Source: Purshia tridentata
Lineage: Eukaryota > Streptophyta > Magnoliopsida > Rosales > Rosaceae
Length of the DNA stretch: 64,000 bases
Direction of reading: 5' to 3'
Assembly: GCA_003254885.1 (NCBI GenBank)
Contig: QANT01008891.1
Span: forward strand, 30,907-94,906
The position numbers and the translations under genes are program-made. Below the pieces are notes generated by a model. It saw only the letters and a list, made by a program, of their open reading frames with translations. It did not search any database and was not told the DNA's origin. Positions 24,416 through 37,183 of the stretch are shown one piece after another; position 1 is the stretch's first letter, and each line of letters opens with the position of its first letter.

Positions 24416-24833
24416 AATATTTGAGTCATTTCTTGGAGTACTTTAAGGTCACTCTATTTCTCTAAATTACAATTTTGATAATACTGATACATAATTAGAA
24501 CTGTTCATATTTTAGATTACTTATTATAGATTAATTATATAAAAAATTAACTCAATCGGAAATAATTTGGTTATATAATTGATGTTAATTAGATAGAAAA
24601 AATAAATAATTTTCGATTAAAGAGTGATTTTTGATCAAACCGTTGATTTTTTCTATTTAATTGACAACAATTATATAACCAAACGATTTCTGATTGAGTT
24701 GATTTTTTGTATAGATAATCTATAATAAGTGATCTAAAATGTGAACGGTTCCGATTATGCGTTAACATTGCCGAAATTATAATTTTAGAAAATGGGGTAA
24801 CCTTGAAGTACCCTAAAGGGTGACCCAAATATT
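24416..24833. mobile_element. 418-bp fold-back MITE
   Basis: The two halves are long imperfect inverted repeats. The left half begins AATATTTGAGTCA, and the right half, reverse complemented, begins AATATTTGGGTCA. Matching blocks continue almost to the centre, for example TTATTATAGATTA and TTTGGTTATATAATTG. The single strand would fold into a near full-length hairpin. A TA dinucleotide next to TTTGRGTCA on both sides could be the target duplication, but the palindromic end makes the boundary ambiguous. There is no coding content. Confidence 0.8.
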
Positions 24834-26777
24834 GTTTTTTTTTAATTTAGCAATAGAAGTTACAGAAGGTACTGTTATAAATATTTATGATATGATCAAT
24901 GTAGTTGCTGAAGGTGGACCAGCCGCCCTTTTACTGTGCTAATTGATACACGTGCAGCTCTTTAGTTTGTTTCTATGTTTGACCAAAGCTACACAATAAT
25001 ATATGAACACTTACATATATTTGTATATTTATATAGATCTCCATGATTATGATAGTAGATCGATAACTCATTTTTCTTATATACTGCATTTTGATTATGA
25101 TTTTTTGTGTGTATGAATGAGATAAAAGTATTGGCATACTGATTCATTCATCTAAAAATATGCATAAATTCATACATAAATATCTAGTGGTTCTTTATAA
25201 ATATATATATATCAAAAGAAGAATATAGCATCAAAGCATGTTACTTATGCATTGTTGCAGAACAGCAATGTAATGCAGAAATAATTCAGGAGCAATATAT
25301 ATTGGATCTTCTTTAGCTAGCTTTTTGGTACATCTTTCAACAACATTTTTGTTGCCACTTTAATTATTCTTCTTATTGGATCTCTTCTTCATCTTCTAGC
25401 CTATTATTCCAACTTAATGGTTCATAAACAATAGTCCTTAAAATTAAGAATGCCCAAAAAAGGAATTTTTGTAGCAATTCAATATGCTTGGCCTAAATTA
25501 ATGCACAAATACAAGTTTTATGCCTTCCTAGCTTTTTGGGTTCCATGCATCTGAAAATATTCTTAAACCCAATAGTTACACAAAATGCTTACCAGTCTAT
25601 ATATTAATACATCAAACGGAATGCGTATATAATTATTACACAGAAAATACAGAGCTAATAATCTAGCATGCTGCTGCAGAGTTTCTTAAAGTTTTATACA
25701 ATTTAGTTTGAAAATATAAATGGATTCACACAAACCCACATATTGTTTTTTGAATAAATTGAATTTAAAGATGGAGATCCAAATCACCCATAATTTATTC
25801 AGTAATTGCTGTTATTGCAAGTTTAAAACTCTCAAAGTCTAGCTCCTACTGATATACACGGGTGAAGTTGTTATTTGTATGTTCAGGCATGCATGCATGT
25901 CAAATATGTGACCAAAGTCATGGACAAAACTACAGAGAAAACATGGTCAAATATTGTGCAATGATGCATGGCATTCATTAGAGCCTGAGACTTTATGCAA
26001 TATGTGAATTGCTGATCATCATCTTGAATCAAGCACCAGATACTTTTTCACTGCCATTAATACATCAATAATTGCTATTTGACATATTGCAGTTCTTTTA
26101 ATTATTGTCAATTATTTTGAGGTCATCCAATAATTAGGAAGTCCTGAATAAAAATAATAATGATAATGTAACAAATTAAGCCTTGCATTGTTTAATAGTC
26201 ACGTAGCATAAATATTGTCTCTAATTAATTATTTTTAATATATTGTAATCACTTATCTAATACGAGACAATTTTCACGACTTCTTAAAAAAACTGTGATA
26301 GCAGCCAGTGAATATAAACCAGCAGTAGCTTCAAAAAATGTCATGAGCCGACCCCTTCCCTCTCAGGCAACATGTAGAGGAAGCTTCCAACTCATTATTT
26401 TAGACATGAAATTATAGGTCTCCTAGCAAGTTGCAACCACCCAAATCTTGTAACAATCACATAAAATATGTTTTTTTTAGTATAACTTTATTCTTTGTTA
26501 TCACAATACTCGTGCTCTCATTACTTTCTCCTACATATGAAGGAAACATTACATATTCAAATATGTATAATTCAATTAATAAGGAAATGAAGCTGACTAA
26601 GTCAATTTTGTGCACCGTTTTTATTTATATGAATTAATGAAATGTCCTGCGAATCAATATTATATATATTTAAGGGAACATGTGATTCACGTAAGCTTTG
26701 CTTCAAATCGATTCCCGTGAAACAATCAAAGCCCCGTAGACTAAATATTGGCTCTGCATCTCATGTTCTTCTAATGG

Positions 26778-27188
26778 AAACCAGATAATAAGTTATTCTT
26801 CACCAAACTCATGGGCTTCACTTTTATTCATTTCTTTTCAGTCACAATTAATTGTGATCCAACTAAACCCCCTTTGGGTATAGTGAAATTACAAATAAAA
26901 TTCATTTGAATTTTGAACATAACGTACACCGAGTTATTTGTGATAGCTATAGCCAACTAGGGTTTTTTTTTTTTTTTTTTTTTTTTTTAAACCAGATAAT
27001 AAGTTATTCTTCACCAAACTCATGTGCTTCACTTTTATTCATTTCTTTTCGGTCACAATTAATTGTGATCCAACTAAGCCCCCTTTGGGTATAGTGAAAT
27101 TACAAATAAAATTCATTTGAATTTTGAATATAACGTGCACCGAGTTATTTGTGATAGCTATAGCCAACTAGGTTTTTTTTTTTTTTTT
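26778..27188. repeat. Tandem duplication, period 211 bp, each copy ending in poly-T
   Basis: Copies begin AAACCAGATAATAAG at 26778 and 26989. Each runs about 185 bp and ends in a T run (about 26 and 19 T). I see about five substitutions between the copies, for example CATGGGC versus CATGTGC. No coding signal is present. Confidence 0.9.
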
Positions 27189-29847
27189 TTCCTCTGATTG
27201 AAAAAAAGAGGGAAGGAGAAAGAGGGAGACATGAGAGAGAGGGTGGCAGGTTGGACCACCGGCGACAATGGGGAGTGAGGAGAGAGAGAGACAGAAAGAG
27301 ACAGAAAGAAAGAGGATGGTGTCAATCTCACTCACCTTCATTTGCCAGTAAATTACAATGTATATCTACGTAGACGCTACGTTAGATATTTAACGGACTC
27401 ATGGACGGAATTGACATACACATAATTAATTTTGAACTTTTCATTTTATATCCCCAAATAATAATAATAAACAATACTCATTTCATTACCATAGTAAATA
27501 AATGCTCCTAATTGTGTGAGATTACTCTTTCACGAGTAACTACTGATAGTTTGATGGCATGGACAAGAAAATAAATTATTATCCAATATATGAAAATATT
27601 CTATATATTTTGAGCATGTACTCGTGCAGCTGTCCAACGGTGAATACATATACATGAATGCTCGCCAATTACTGTTTTCCTTTGAATACGAAACTATCAA
27701 CATCGATCAATCAACGAATGTTTACTGGAAAGTGGAAACTATTGTCTATTAGCTGTAGTTAAATTCAACCAAAGTTCGGCTTCAACCCCAAAAGTCAAGA
27801 AAAGTGAAAAATAAACAGCCAAACTATGCTTCAGTGCCCAAGTACATTTTCCTTCTCAAACTTTAAGCTTTCCTTATATTAATAAAATTAAATAAATAAA
27901 TTATCATAATATTCTAGACTCAAACTCATTGACTCATCAATATGAGGTTGGGTTTGCCATATATAGTGGGCTCAAAACATGAGAATGTAGCATATTGTAG
28001 TTCACAAAAGTGGGGCTGATTCGTCCATATTAATCAAAATGGGCCTACAAAAAGCATTGCACTGAAATATGAATCCAGATTGTGTAGTTTGCACAATTTT
28101 ATATAGGCAAACTGCAATCAAATAACAAGATGTTGCTAGATTTCGATATGACTCTAAATTAATACACGTATTATAATATGTGTGGAAGATAAAGTTTATA
28201 CTTTTAAAATATAGTATTAATTAATATATATGTGTTATAATATAAATAGATTAGTAATACTACATGAGATATTATGATCACACTAAATAATTACTCGTAT
28301 GTGTGCCTAACTTTGTGTAGATTCAAGTGTGTGTGGTTTCCCCATGAGGTGGCTCTGTGGCAGCATATGTTACCATCTTCCAGTTCCAGAAAATGAGCCA
28401 AAACAAAAGAAAGGGAATTCCTTTTTACCAGCGTACTCCAAATTTCATGCAAAAGCATAAAAGTGTATGACATCCCATATGCAGCCCTTTCCCTTTGTAA
28501 AAATTTAATTATGCTAAAGGATTTTGGAGATCTTTACTTATTCTTATTAATCATATGGTCATAGAATGCCCACATAATTGTGCCTCATTTGATGGGCCTA
28601 CTGGATTTCATGCATGGTTGCATACGTATAATACACAAACACAGAAATAAGAAAGAAAACTGGTTCCATGAAAAATAGGGGGTTCTATATATATACACAC
28701 CCAATGATTTGCCTGGACCTCCATTTGAGATTGGGCAAGCTGCCAACTTCCTTTCTTTTGCCTTGAAACCTTTTAAATCTTAGGTTTATCTCCACATTTA
28801 CTCCCTAAAATTATAGTTTTAATTCACGGGAGAAATTTAGAGAAGTAAATTGAGACAATACACTTTAAAGGGATAAAGTAAGACAAAACTATAGTTTTAA
28901 GGGATAAATGTGCAAATAAACACATTTTGTATTCTAAGTGCATCTAGGGGTAAAGTCAGTACTTCTTTTTTTTTTTGGGGTACTGAATACATCATTGGAT
29001 GCATTCAGAAGCTCCATGAAAATTGCAAGAGAAAATTTACAGTCCCTTCTACCACAAGAATGACCTTTTCCATGAATTTGGGCCTCTTTTAAATGTCATT
29101 CAAAGATGCCCTATGTATCTATCCTAATGGTAATGAGTCTAATGACTACTTTACATAAAGGGGCTTTTTTGTCAAAGCAGAGAAACGGAGGAAAATATCT
29201 TGCTGCTTTCGCTTTTTAACACTGTTGAGAGTTGAGACAAATGATCAAAATCAACCAAAGAAAAGTAAATAATGAAGGATTGGTCTCTATCACAAGGAAC
29301 TCAAAAATCAGGCTTCAAGGATCTCCCACGCAATACAAGACAAAGTACCCACCCATAATTTTACACAACAAAACCCCACAAAAAGAAATCAAGCATTAAA
29401 GATTATAATGTTGGTGTTGGTGGAGGATCCAATTTATTTTCATTACATTTTCAAAGTGTAGATGGTAGTATTATTCATGCACTGCCGTAGAAGCATTAGT
29501 TGCACTGCTGCAGTGGTAGGGCTGCTCTCTCTCACAATTTTGGAACCAAATGGCACATGGGAGTTTGCCAGTTTCAACTTTCAAGGCTACTTACTATGCA
29601 GTGAAGTGAAAGCTCTGGGTTTTCATTTCTTTCTTTTCAATTCAGCAGTCAGCAGTGTGCAGTGAATGAGTGCAAGCCATCAATTGGTCCCATCCTCAAC
29701 TCTTCCCGCAATAGGGTAAAAGGAAGTACACCAATTCACCTAGAGTCTAGTCTTGCCCCAAAATGGTAAAGTCCAGCACATAAAGCTAGGACCTGCAACC
29801 TCTATCTCTCTCTCTCTCCACTGGGTAGGTCTGTGTGGGTGTTTGGG

Positions 29848-29872
29848 GTGTGTGTGTGAGTGTGTGTGTGTG
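29848..29872. repeat. Interrupted (GT)n microsatellite
   Basis: GT dinucleotides broken by one GA, in the spacer downstream of the U-box gene. Confidence 0.85.
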
Positions 29873-30535
29873 AAACAAGCAAATAGAGAGAGAAAATCAA
29901 ACTTTGAAAAGGAAGATTAAGCAAGAATCAGAGAGCTAAAATACAGAAAATCACATTTTAAACAAGAAGCTGGGCAGAAGTAGATAAGTAGAAAAACAAA
30001 TTCTTTGACTTCAATGTACACATTCAATGGATATTCTGAAGGACAGTGCCCAAGGGCTCTCCAATCTCTACAGTTAGTGGGTCAAAAGCAAAACTCCCAC
30101 TTAAAAAACATCAGGAAAATTGGGAGCTACCAGGACCTCAAGGAGAAGAACAAGGAATTTCTTGACAATTACACTAGCCATTGCAAGCTCCAAAAATTTG
30201 GAGCAAATTATCCTCCTACCAAGTATCTTTATCCAACAACTACACTTTCTTCTTTCTGCTGGGGTTTATTCGAAAACCATTGGCACCGGCCCAGAAAATT
30301 ACATGATTCCACTACAACCAGCTTAGCGTGTGATATCCACATTATGAGTCTTCTTCATGAATGTTGAATCCATTGTTGGAACAAACATACCTTTCAAGTA
30401 TATACATGAGGGATAGTTCGTACCTCAATCCCCATATTGCATACATTGAGTTCATCTGAAATTCTTTTCAGCATTCCATTCAGGGCTACATTTGTAACAT
30501 CAAAGGACTGGTTATACAATACCCAACTTTTCCTG

Positions 30536-31885
30536 TCATTGGATTGTCCTTGTAAGTTTGCACTTGGAAATGAATATTGTATCGGTATAGTTTAGACTAC
30601 ACAGCTTCAAGAGCTCTGCAGACTGCTGCTTCAAGACAGGACCGCAACCGCTTTGCATCACAAGGAGGAGCTTTGCTGCTAGACCAGCATCCAGAGCAAT
30701 TGATGAGCATTCCTCAGGGGAAAGTTTGCATACAGACAGTAAGATTGACAGGGCATATTGCGTACAGGTCTCTGAAATTCTCATCAGAAGCCTCACCATA
30801 TTCGGTATGGTGTTTGAGCAATCCTTCAATGCTAATCCTCCCTCTGGTAGAGTCGATAATGTATCCAACACGAAGAGGGCTAGTTCTAAGCATTCGAGAT
30901 CCAGAGAAGGCAAGCATTCAACCAATTGAGGCACAGCCCCAATGCTCACTACCAGACCCCTTACTTCCTCATGCAAGCATATTGTTCTTAGAAGGCTAAG
31001 TCCAGGCAAGATTCCAGTTGTATGTCTCTTATATTTAACTAGCCTCATTAGTCCTACCAAGAGGCTATGGCTCGAAACGATTTCTGATCGAAAATCCTTC
31101 TCCTCCATTAGCATTTGGATCAACCGGGTACAATTGATCTTCGTCTCAATGGACCCCTCGTTCAAAATGTCCACCATTAACGAAATCTTTGCAGGTTGCA
31201 TCAAATTAGTTTTGGATTCTGAATCAAGGGTCAAATTCACAAGAATCGCAATGACTTCAGAACCAACAGCATGCGAAGTAAATGGACCTAGCAGAGATGA
31301 AATTACAGCAACCCCACCTTTATCAATCAATGTCTTCCTGGCAGTAGCATGAGCTGCCACAACTTGTTGAAGCTCCTTGAGGGCTTGCACCCTAGCTTGA
31401 CCCTTTACCTTCTTCAACGTCTCGAGGAGCTCGGACGCTCTTCCCTGAACATCCTCCGACCTCTTCTTCATGAGCACATACTTAAGAGAAAACCAAGTGT
31501 AGATTAGATGGTAAAGGGTGCTATTTGGGGTTATGGAATCGTCCCAGAGCTCTTGCATTGTGGTGGGGCAAGTGAGGTGCCCCAAATTGAACCATTTGAG
31601 AATATTCGACCTCTCATAGGTTTGGCCAGTGCAAAGGGTCACTGGGTCTTGCATTGGCTCCAAAGAGATTGGGCAAATAAACACTGAAGGGACCTCAGAC
31701 AAGTCAAGCTCTTCAATCATTTTCTTCAGATCCAATTTCTCACCAACAGCAGCGCCAACAACCCCACCAACAACACCACCCAAAACTCCATCCTTGACGG
31801 CTGTGTCCAGATCCAAAACATGCCCATCTCCACCACCCTCAAACCCAACAACCCCGTCCCTCTTTGAGGGCTGAAACATAGGCAT
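30536..31885 (-). CDS. PUB31: U-box E3 ubiquitin ligase (PUB30/PUB31 type)
   Basis: An intronless frame of 449 residues starts MPMFQPSKRDGVVGFEGGGD. A Gly/Val-rich stretch lies at 32-48. The U-box is at about 66-135, with the signature VFICPISLEPMQDPVTLCTG and the later TCPTT. From about 150 to the end are Armadillo-like helical repeats, for example LVNLTLDSESKTNLM and LELALFVLDTLSTLPEG. U-box proteins transfer ubiquitin from an E2 to substrates bound by the ARM repeats. The VLDLDTAVKDGVLGG block and the length match the PUB30/PUB31 pair, from memory. Neighbouring BSD and ACR1 genes favour the PUB31 locus (At5g65920), though PUB30 also lies beside a BSD gene. The leader extends at least several hundred bases upstream and may contain an intron. 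Confidence 0.9.
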   Translation of the reverse strand: MPMFQPSKRDGVVGFEGGGDGHVLDLDTAVKDGVLGGVVGGVVGAAVGEKLDLKKMIEELDLSEVPSVFICPISLEPMQDPVTLCTGQTYERSNILKWFNLGHLTCPTTMQELWDDSITPNSTLYHLIYTWFSLKYVLMKKRSEDVQGRASELLETLKKVKGQARVQALKELQQVVAAHATARKTLIDKGGVAVISSLLGPFTSHAVGSEVIAILVNLTLDSESKTNLMQPAKISLMVDILNEGSIETKINCTRLIQMLMEEKDFRSEIVSSHSLLVGLMRLVKYKRHTTGILPGLSLLRTICLHEEVRGLVVSIGAVPQLVECLPSLDLECLELALFVLDTLSTLPEGGLALKDCSNTIPNMVRLLMRISETCTQYALSILLSVCKLSPEECSSIALDAGLAAKLLLVMQSGCGPVLKQQSAELLKLCSLNYTDTIFISKCKLTRTIQ

Positions 31886-32704
31886 TGTTGAAACCCCTTT
31901 TGAGAGAAAAGTAAACCCAAACCCTCAAAGTTATTAATAACCCAGAAAAGAAAAAATTAAAACTCTCAAAATGACAAGCTCCCTTCAGAGCACGTTACAA
32001 CTGGGTAACACAAGAAATGTGTGAAAAGGGATAAAGAGAGAGAATAAAAATCCCACCTGTTTTTCCCTCATTGACAATCACAAGTAGCAATACTCTATTT
32101 ATTGCGCACACACACAACTGCTGTTGCTTTTCCTACTCTGCTTTATTATCTGATCTCTTTCTTTGGTCAAAAGCATCATTACAATCATAATAATACACAC
32201 ATCATAAAACACATACTAATCACACTTGTTTCACTTCATGTTCAAGCTTCAAAAGAGCTCAATCAACAAACCCCATTCACCAGGAAACAAAAGATGTGCA
32301 ATAATTTAGACCACTCAAAGATAAGCAAACAGTGGACACTAGAAGTAAATCTAATGAGGTAGTAGTGCAGAAATTGAGACAAAAATAAGTAACGCCCAGA
32401 TCTTAGAAAACGGAGAAAATGAGGAATTCGAAGAGATTAAGAGGAAAAAACTATGAGAGAGGCCGTACCGCCAAAGGCAAAATGGGAGAGACCCGAGAGA
32501 GAGAGCATAGAAAAGCCATAGAGCTCTTCTTTTGGAGAAGTAGTTTACTGAAAGCCCTTCAGTCTTTGAGTCTTCATAAAAAATAATCATTTTAATTATT
32601 ATTATTATATTCCTGGTAAAATTAAAAATGGTGACTTTCGAAATATCGGATGACCGGAAACCACGGGCTGCAGCCGGTGAATAAGCCCCTCGGCCCGCGC
32701 ACCG

Positions 32705-32725
32705 CACGTGCAGTCACTTCACGTG
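32705..32725. promoter_or_regulatory. Two G-box (CACGTG) motifs
   Basis: CACGTG occurs at 32705-32710 and 32720-32725, start to start 15 bp apart, about 820 bp upstream of the U-box gene's ATG. G-boxes bind bZIP and bHLH factors in light and ABA responses. The pairing suggests use, but function is inferred. Confidence 0.4.
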
Positions 32726-34515
32726 TCGCCTTAATCTCCCGCTTCTCTGTTAATTTGTTTTTCTTATAGGTTTCTCTGTTAATTAATTTAAGCGGTGGGA
32801 TCATTCCCGCCCCATAAGTTTGTTTACCCTCCACTCTTAACAAAGAACATTTTATGACAATTTTATCCTTATATACAATTACTCTAAAGAACAATTTAAC
32901 TTGCAAGAAACCGATGCTTGTTTGTTTTGAGAATAATAGGAACTACAATGTATATCATTCCTTAGCTTGGTGATTTATAGTTAATCTTGTTTAAAAGAAA
33001 AGCAAAGAATCCAAATCTTTAGAATAAAATTGAGTTTATTTAAGTTGTGTCTTTTACAATTTTTATTATTGAGATTATTGTTACTATTTATTTAGTTGAA
33101 ATTCTTAACAACAAAACCTAAGTGCAATAGTTTCATTCTCATGTAGGATTATTACACTATATCAATTCACTAGTTTCGAGTATGACTAATTAAAAAAATA
33201 TTTGTTTTAACTCTTCAACTAAAAGTCTAAAATTAACTTTAAAAATAGATAAAATAAATAATCGCTTTGAACTCTCATATTTCATGAATATCTTTAAATT
33301 TTAAAAATAAATAATTTAAATTATCAAATCATATCTCATAATGAACTCCTTGTGACTCTATAATTAAGTCCTAAATATTGAATTTTAATTAAATGCAAAA
33401 ACAGATTTTGAGAATGATTTTGGCGAAAAACATAGAAAAGTGAAGCGAGGAGGACTATTACCACAAAAAAAAGAGGGGGACAAAATTGGTATTAAGGGAG
33501 AGAAAGTTAGGTGGGTCAAAAAGAGAGCCCAAATTGGGTAAAGTACAAGCCATGAGTGGATTGAGTCATGAGTCATGACCCAACCCCCACGGGGGTGGAC
33601 TAACTCAGCTGAGCTGCAATGCTGCTGCTGAGGGACTCAGTGAGTCACTCAGACTCTCTCCTTCTTCTCGATATAGCAAATCGAATATTTCCAGACACTT
33701 TTTCTCACAAAATTAATAAAGTAATGAACCCAAGTGGGCCCCCTTCTTTTTCTATAATTATTATATTTTAAATAATAATTTTTTTTGTTGGTAAAGTCCC
33801 AGCTAAGCTAAGCGTTTGACCGTGACAGTGTGTTGCTTTGACTGTACGCCTCCGTTGGCTTATCCGGTCCTGCTTTGACTGCTTTTCCCGTTACCCACTG
33901 CTCATTCCATTCGGAGACGTTGCTGCTTGCTTGCCCCCCAACCCAATCAGACACCGCCACGTCAGGTGTTCTTCTAATTTTAATAAAGAAGAGCTCAACG
34001 GGTCGGTTTTGTCCCTTTAATTGAGTCCATGTTACTTTCACGGTGGTGCATAGAATTGAGACCTAAACTTGACACGGCTCGTAGTTTATTTGTACTCATG
34101 CCATATTTATTTTGTGCCTTTAATCATATGATATTTTTTATTATTTATAATTAAGTATTAACATTTTTTATGAAAATTAAATATTTTTATTAAATTTTAT
34201 AATGAGCTAAAAAAATTCAGTCTAGCGCAACCCTTTTATTTGTATGGTGCTGTATTTATTTTAATCGTGTCATGATGTGTCGTGCTTGAGCAATCCGACT
34301 CATTTGACCCCTTTATTTCAATAGAGTGCTAATTTTTATACACTATTATTCTCTTCAAAGAGAAAATATTCTATAATTTATTTATTTATTTAAACTTGAG
34401 TTCACCCAATATCTCATTTATTTGTGGCTAAGGTGAGCCTAACCTTTACTAAATATATCATAATTTATGAATACTTGCCTCAGTCCCTCAGATGGAGAAA
34501 TTAATTTTACCTCAC

Positions 34516-34556
34516 AAATGCATGTTTGTTTTAGCNAAATGCATGTTTTTTTTAGC
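34516..34556. repeat. 20-bp direct repeat meeting at an N
   Basis: Two copies that begin AAATGCATGTTT and end TTTTAGC, differing at one base, occupy 34516-34535 and 34537-34556. The one base between them, 34536, is undetermined. It looks like an overlap between two sequence pieces that was joined rather than merged. Confidence 0.85.
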
Positions 34557-36519
34557 TTATTAAATTCGTAAATTAAATTTTTATTTATTTAGAATGTAAA
34601 GACTAATATATACATACTTTTGTCAAAAAGAAGGGAGGGACCGAAGCAAGTATATGTATTTATTATCTATTTTAATTTTCAACAAACAAATTTGGTAATT
34701 TAATATAATTGTTGAATATTTAAGATTTTTGATGGAGTTGGGGTTGTGTGGGTGGCAGACTGGACACTGTGACTAGCAGTGCCAATTTAGGTTGGGTTAT
34801 AATATAAAAATAATAATAATAATGTATTGGGTAATTATGGCACAGTACAGAACAGAACAGAACAGGTGCATTGTTTGTTTATTGGAGTTATTAGAGTCAT
34901 CAGTCTACTATTTAATGAACAAAATGTGGATGATCCCATTGTTTATGAGTCTTTAAGACTTATTAATGATTCAAAACTTCAGATACAAAGCTTAAAATAC
35001 TTGTTAAAATTGTCCAAACGTTTTATATAATCTGGATTTCCACTTCCACATTACAAATATTGGAATCAAATTGGCATATACTATAGTATGCTACACCTAC
35101 AACATATAGGTGTCACATGACCCACCAAATGAGTCCTCGTGAGTAGGGCTACCAACAGTTCAATTTATTATTAATTATATTGTTATTATTGTTTAAATTG
35201 TAAGCTTAAGAAGGGCTATAACTTATAAGAAGTTCTAAACACTTAAGCCTGTGCTTGAAAATGTGTTCAAACTTTCATTTCAGTTTTTTAATTAACTTTA
35301 TAACCCACTACAATATACAATCAAACTTCGGCATTCGAAGGGGTCTCGCATCCACATTAATTATGCGTACATCCCACAAAGAGTTCCTTGCTTTTTGGGC
35401 TTAGAATTGGAGAAAGCCTTAGGCCCATAACTTTCTAATTTGATACACTTAATAAAGGCCATACTAAGTCCATGGCTGAGTTATTTTAGTACATAGTAAT
35501 TGACAAAATCCTCCCTCTATCCCTCGGCCCAAATATGAAAGGCCAGACTATTCCGACCATCTAAATTACTAAATTAACTACTATTGGATTATTCGACAAT
35601 AGTCTACCGAAATGTTTGTATTATTTTGGTAAACTAGTATCGAATAACACAAATATACAAAAAATTCGGTAGTTAGCCATTAAAATAACACAAATATTTT
35701 AGTAAATTATTATAGAATAGTTTAAAAGTTGTCAACTTAATAATTCAATGTAGTCATAATAACCTGCGCCATAATAGAATTCTCCCAATAGTTCACATTG
35801 GTGCATATGGGCCTAGTTAAAATGCTGTTATACATGGGCAAGGAGAAGCGAGGATGTGGGTTCAAGCTAATAGGCCCAATAATTTCTTTTTAATCAATTA
35901 ATATTGGGATAACACTGTACTGATGATACTTTTAACCACTACAATTATTTTTAATATGTATTATGGAACGAGGGGAGGCAAAAGGGGATTTGGATGGGAG
36001 TTGGTCCCTCAGAAGCTTGAAAACCAAATAAATTCTTTATATAATGTCTACTTGGAAGTTGAAATAATATTTTTTTCGTCAAATCCATTTGGAAAAATCT
36101 ACATTTTGGCATTATACTATACTTGTTTAGCTCTCAACGGATACGTACACTAAATCTCTTTTTTTTTTTTGTTTTTGTTTTATATAACTATTAAGTTATT
36201 ACCTTGACCCTCTTAACAAGGATAAAAGTCTGACTGGGTCGTGTCAACCACTCTAGCCTTCGATAATAACGCAGTTATTAGACCTAACAAATGGTTGATC
36301 GATCAATAGTCATGCTCAAACAAACCATAATTCCCAAAAATCTGAGACTTAAATTCTAAATCTTTAACTCTAAAATCATAATTCTAAACCCTTAACTTTA
36401 TTTTTAAACTTTAAATCTTATTTTTATACTTTACATTACAAAATCACATTTCGATACCCTAAACTAAATTAAAGGCAATGTAGTAATTTACACTCATAAG
36501 TAATGAAAAAAAGGAATGG

Positions 36520-36559
36520 GCAAATTGGTATTTTTCAATGCATCAAAATACCAATTTGC
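36520..36559. repeat. Perfect 15-bp inverted repeat, 10-bp loop
   Basis: The left arm GCAAATTGGTATTTT and its exact complement form a short hairpin in the intergenic region. No gene is adjacent and there is no extended foldback typical of a microRNA precursor. Confidence 0.85.
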
Positions 36560-37158
36560 TTTTTGAGGCTGTGTATAGAGACATTTCTTAAAATTCAGTC
36601 TTCCTTTCAAAATACAGAAAACTAAACAAAAGTAAGAGTTCAAAGATTTGGTCTGATTACAAAACAATAAAACACTAATTATTATTTCTACAGAGAAAGT
36701 TTCTAAGCACAAAATAATAATTTAGGGCCAATAATTAGCTAGTAATTATGTAAAAAATTATTAATGATAATGAGGAGCTCATCTTGTATGGAATAAGCCA
36801 AGTCTGTTTCATTGAACAGGTTCAGTCAGCATGATAGAGTGAGCATTTGGATATATGATGGATATATAATCCAGTCTGAAACATTCTTTGCAGATCATGA
36901 TGATGCGTGGTAGCTACATATTTAATTACTATATATCTAATAAAGATGTCACCCAAAATAAAAATGTATAGAAATTTTTTCTTTGACTTGGTAAACATAA
37001 TTTTAAATTCACCGCCACTTTTAACATGATATTGGACGGCCATATATGATTATATTGAATGTGTTTGGCAGCTTGGTTGATTTATTATTCTTCCTTCTTT
37101 TTTTTTTTAACTCTTTTCTTTTGTCCTGACCAACACAAATACAACAATCACAAGCTAC

Positions 37159-37183
37159 ATATATATATATATATATATATATA
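37159..37183. repeat. (AT)n microsatellite
   Basis: A pure AT dinucleotide run of 25 bp. Confidence 0.95.

Larger units (their letters stand above)
24834..30535. other. Long intergenic spacer
   Basis: About 5.7 kb of AT-rich DNA without a supportable gene. It includes the distal VQ promoter, the 211-bp tandem duplication (26778-27188), a GA-rich stretch at about 27190-27315, a GT microsatellite, and the 3' flank of the U-box gene on the right. A plus-strand frame at 30005-30367 has no resemblance to a known protein and lies where the U-box gene's 3' untranslated region should be. I found no sequence matching the common conserved plant microRNAs. Confidence 0.45.

Noticed and set aside
24834-30000. 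Search for conserved microRNA genes
   Set aside because: No match by eye to the common plant families such as miR156, miR159, miR166, miR171, miR172 or miR396.
30005-30367. 120-residue plus-strand frame downstream of the U-box gene
   Set aside because: It resembles no known family, has odd composition, and overlaps the expected 3' untranslated region of the opposite-strand gene.
34060-34320. Region with GACACGGCTCG and GTGTCGTGCTTGAG blocks resembling transposon ends
   Set aside because: The blocks hint at an old transposon, but I could not define ends or a target duplication.
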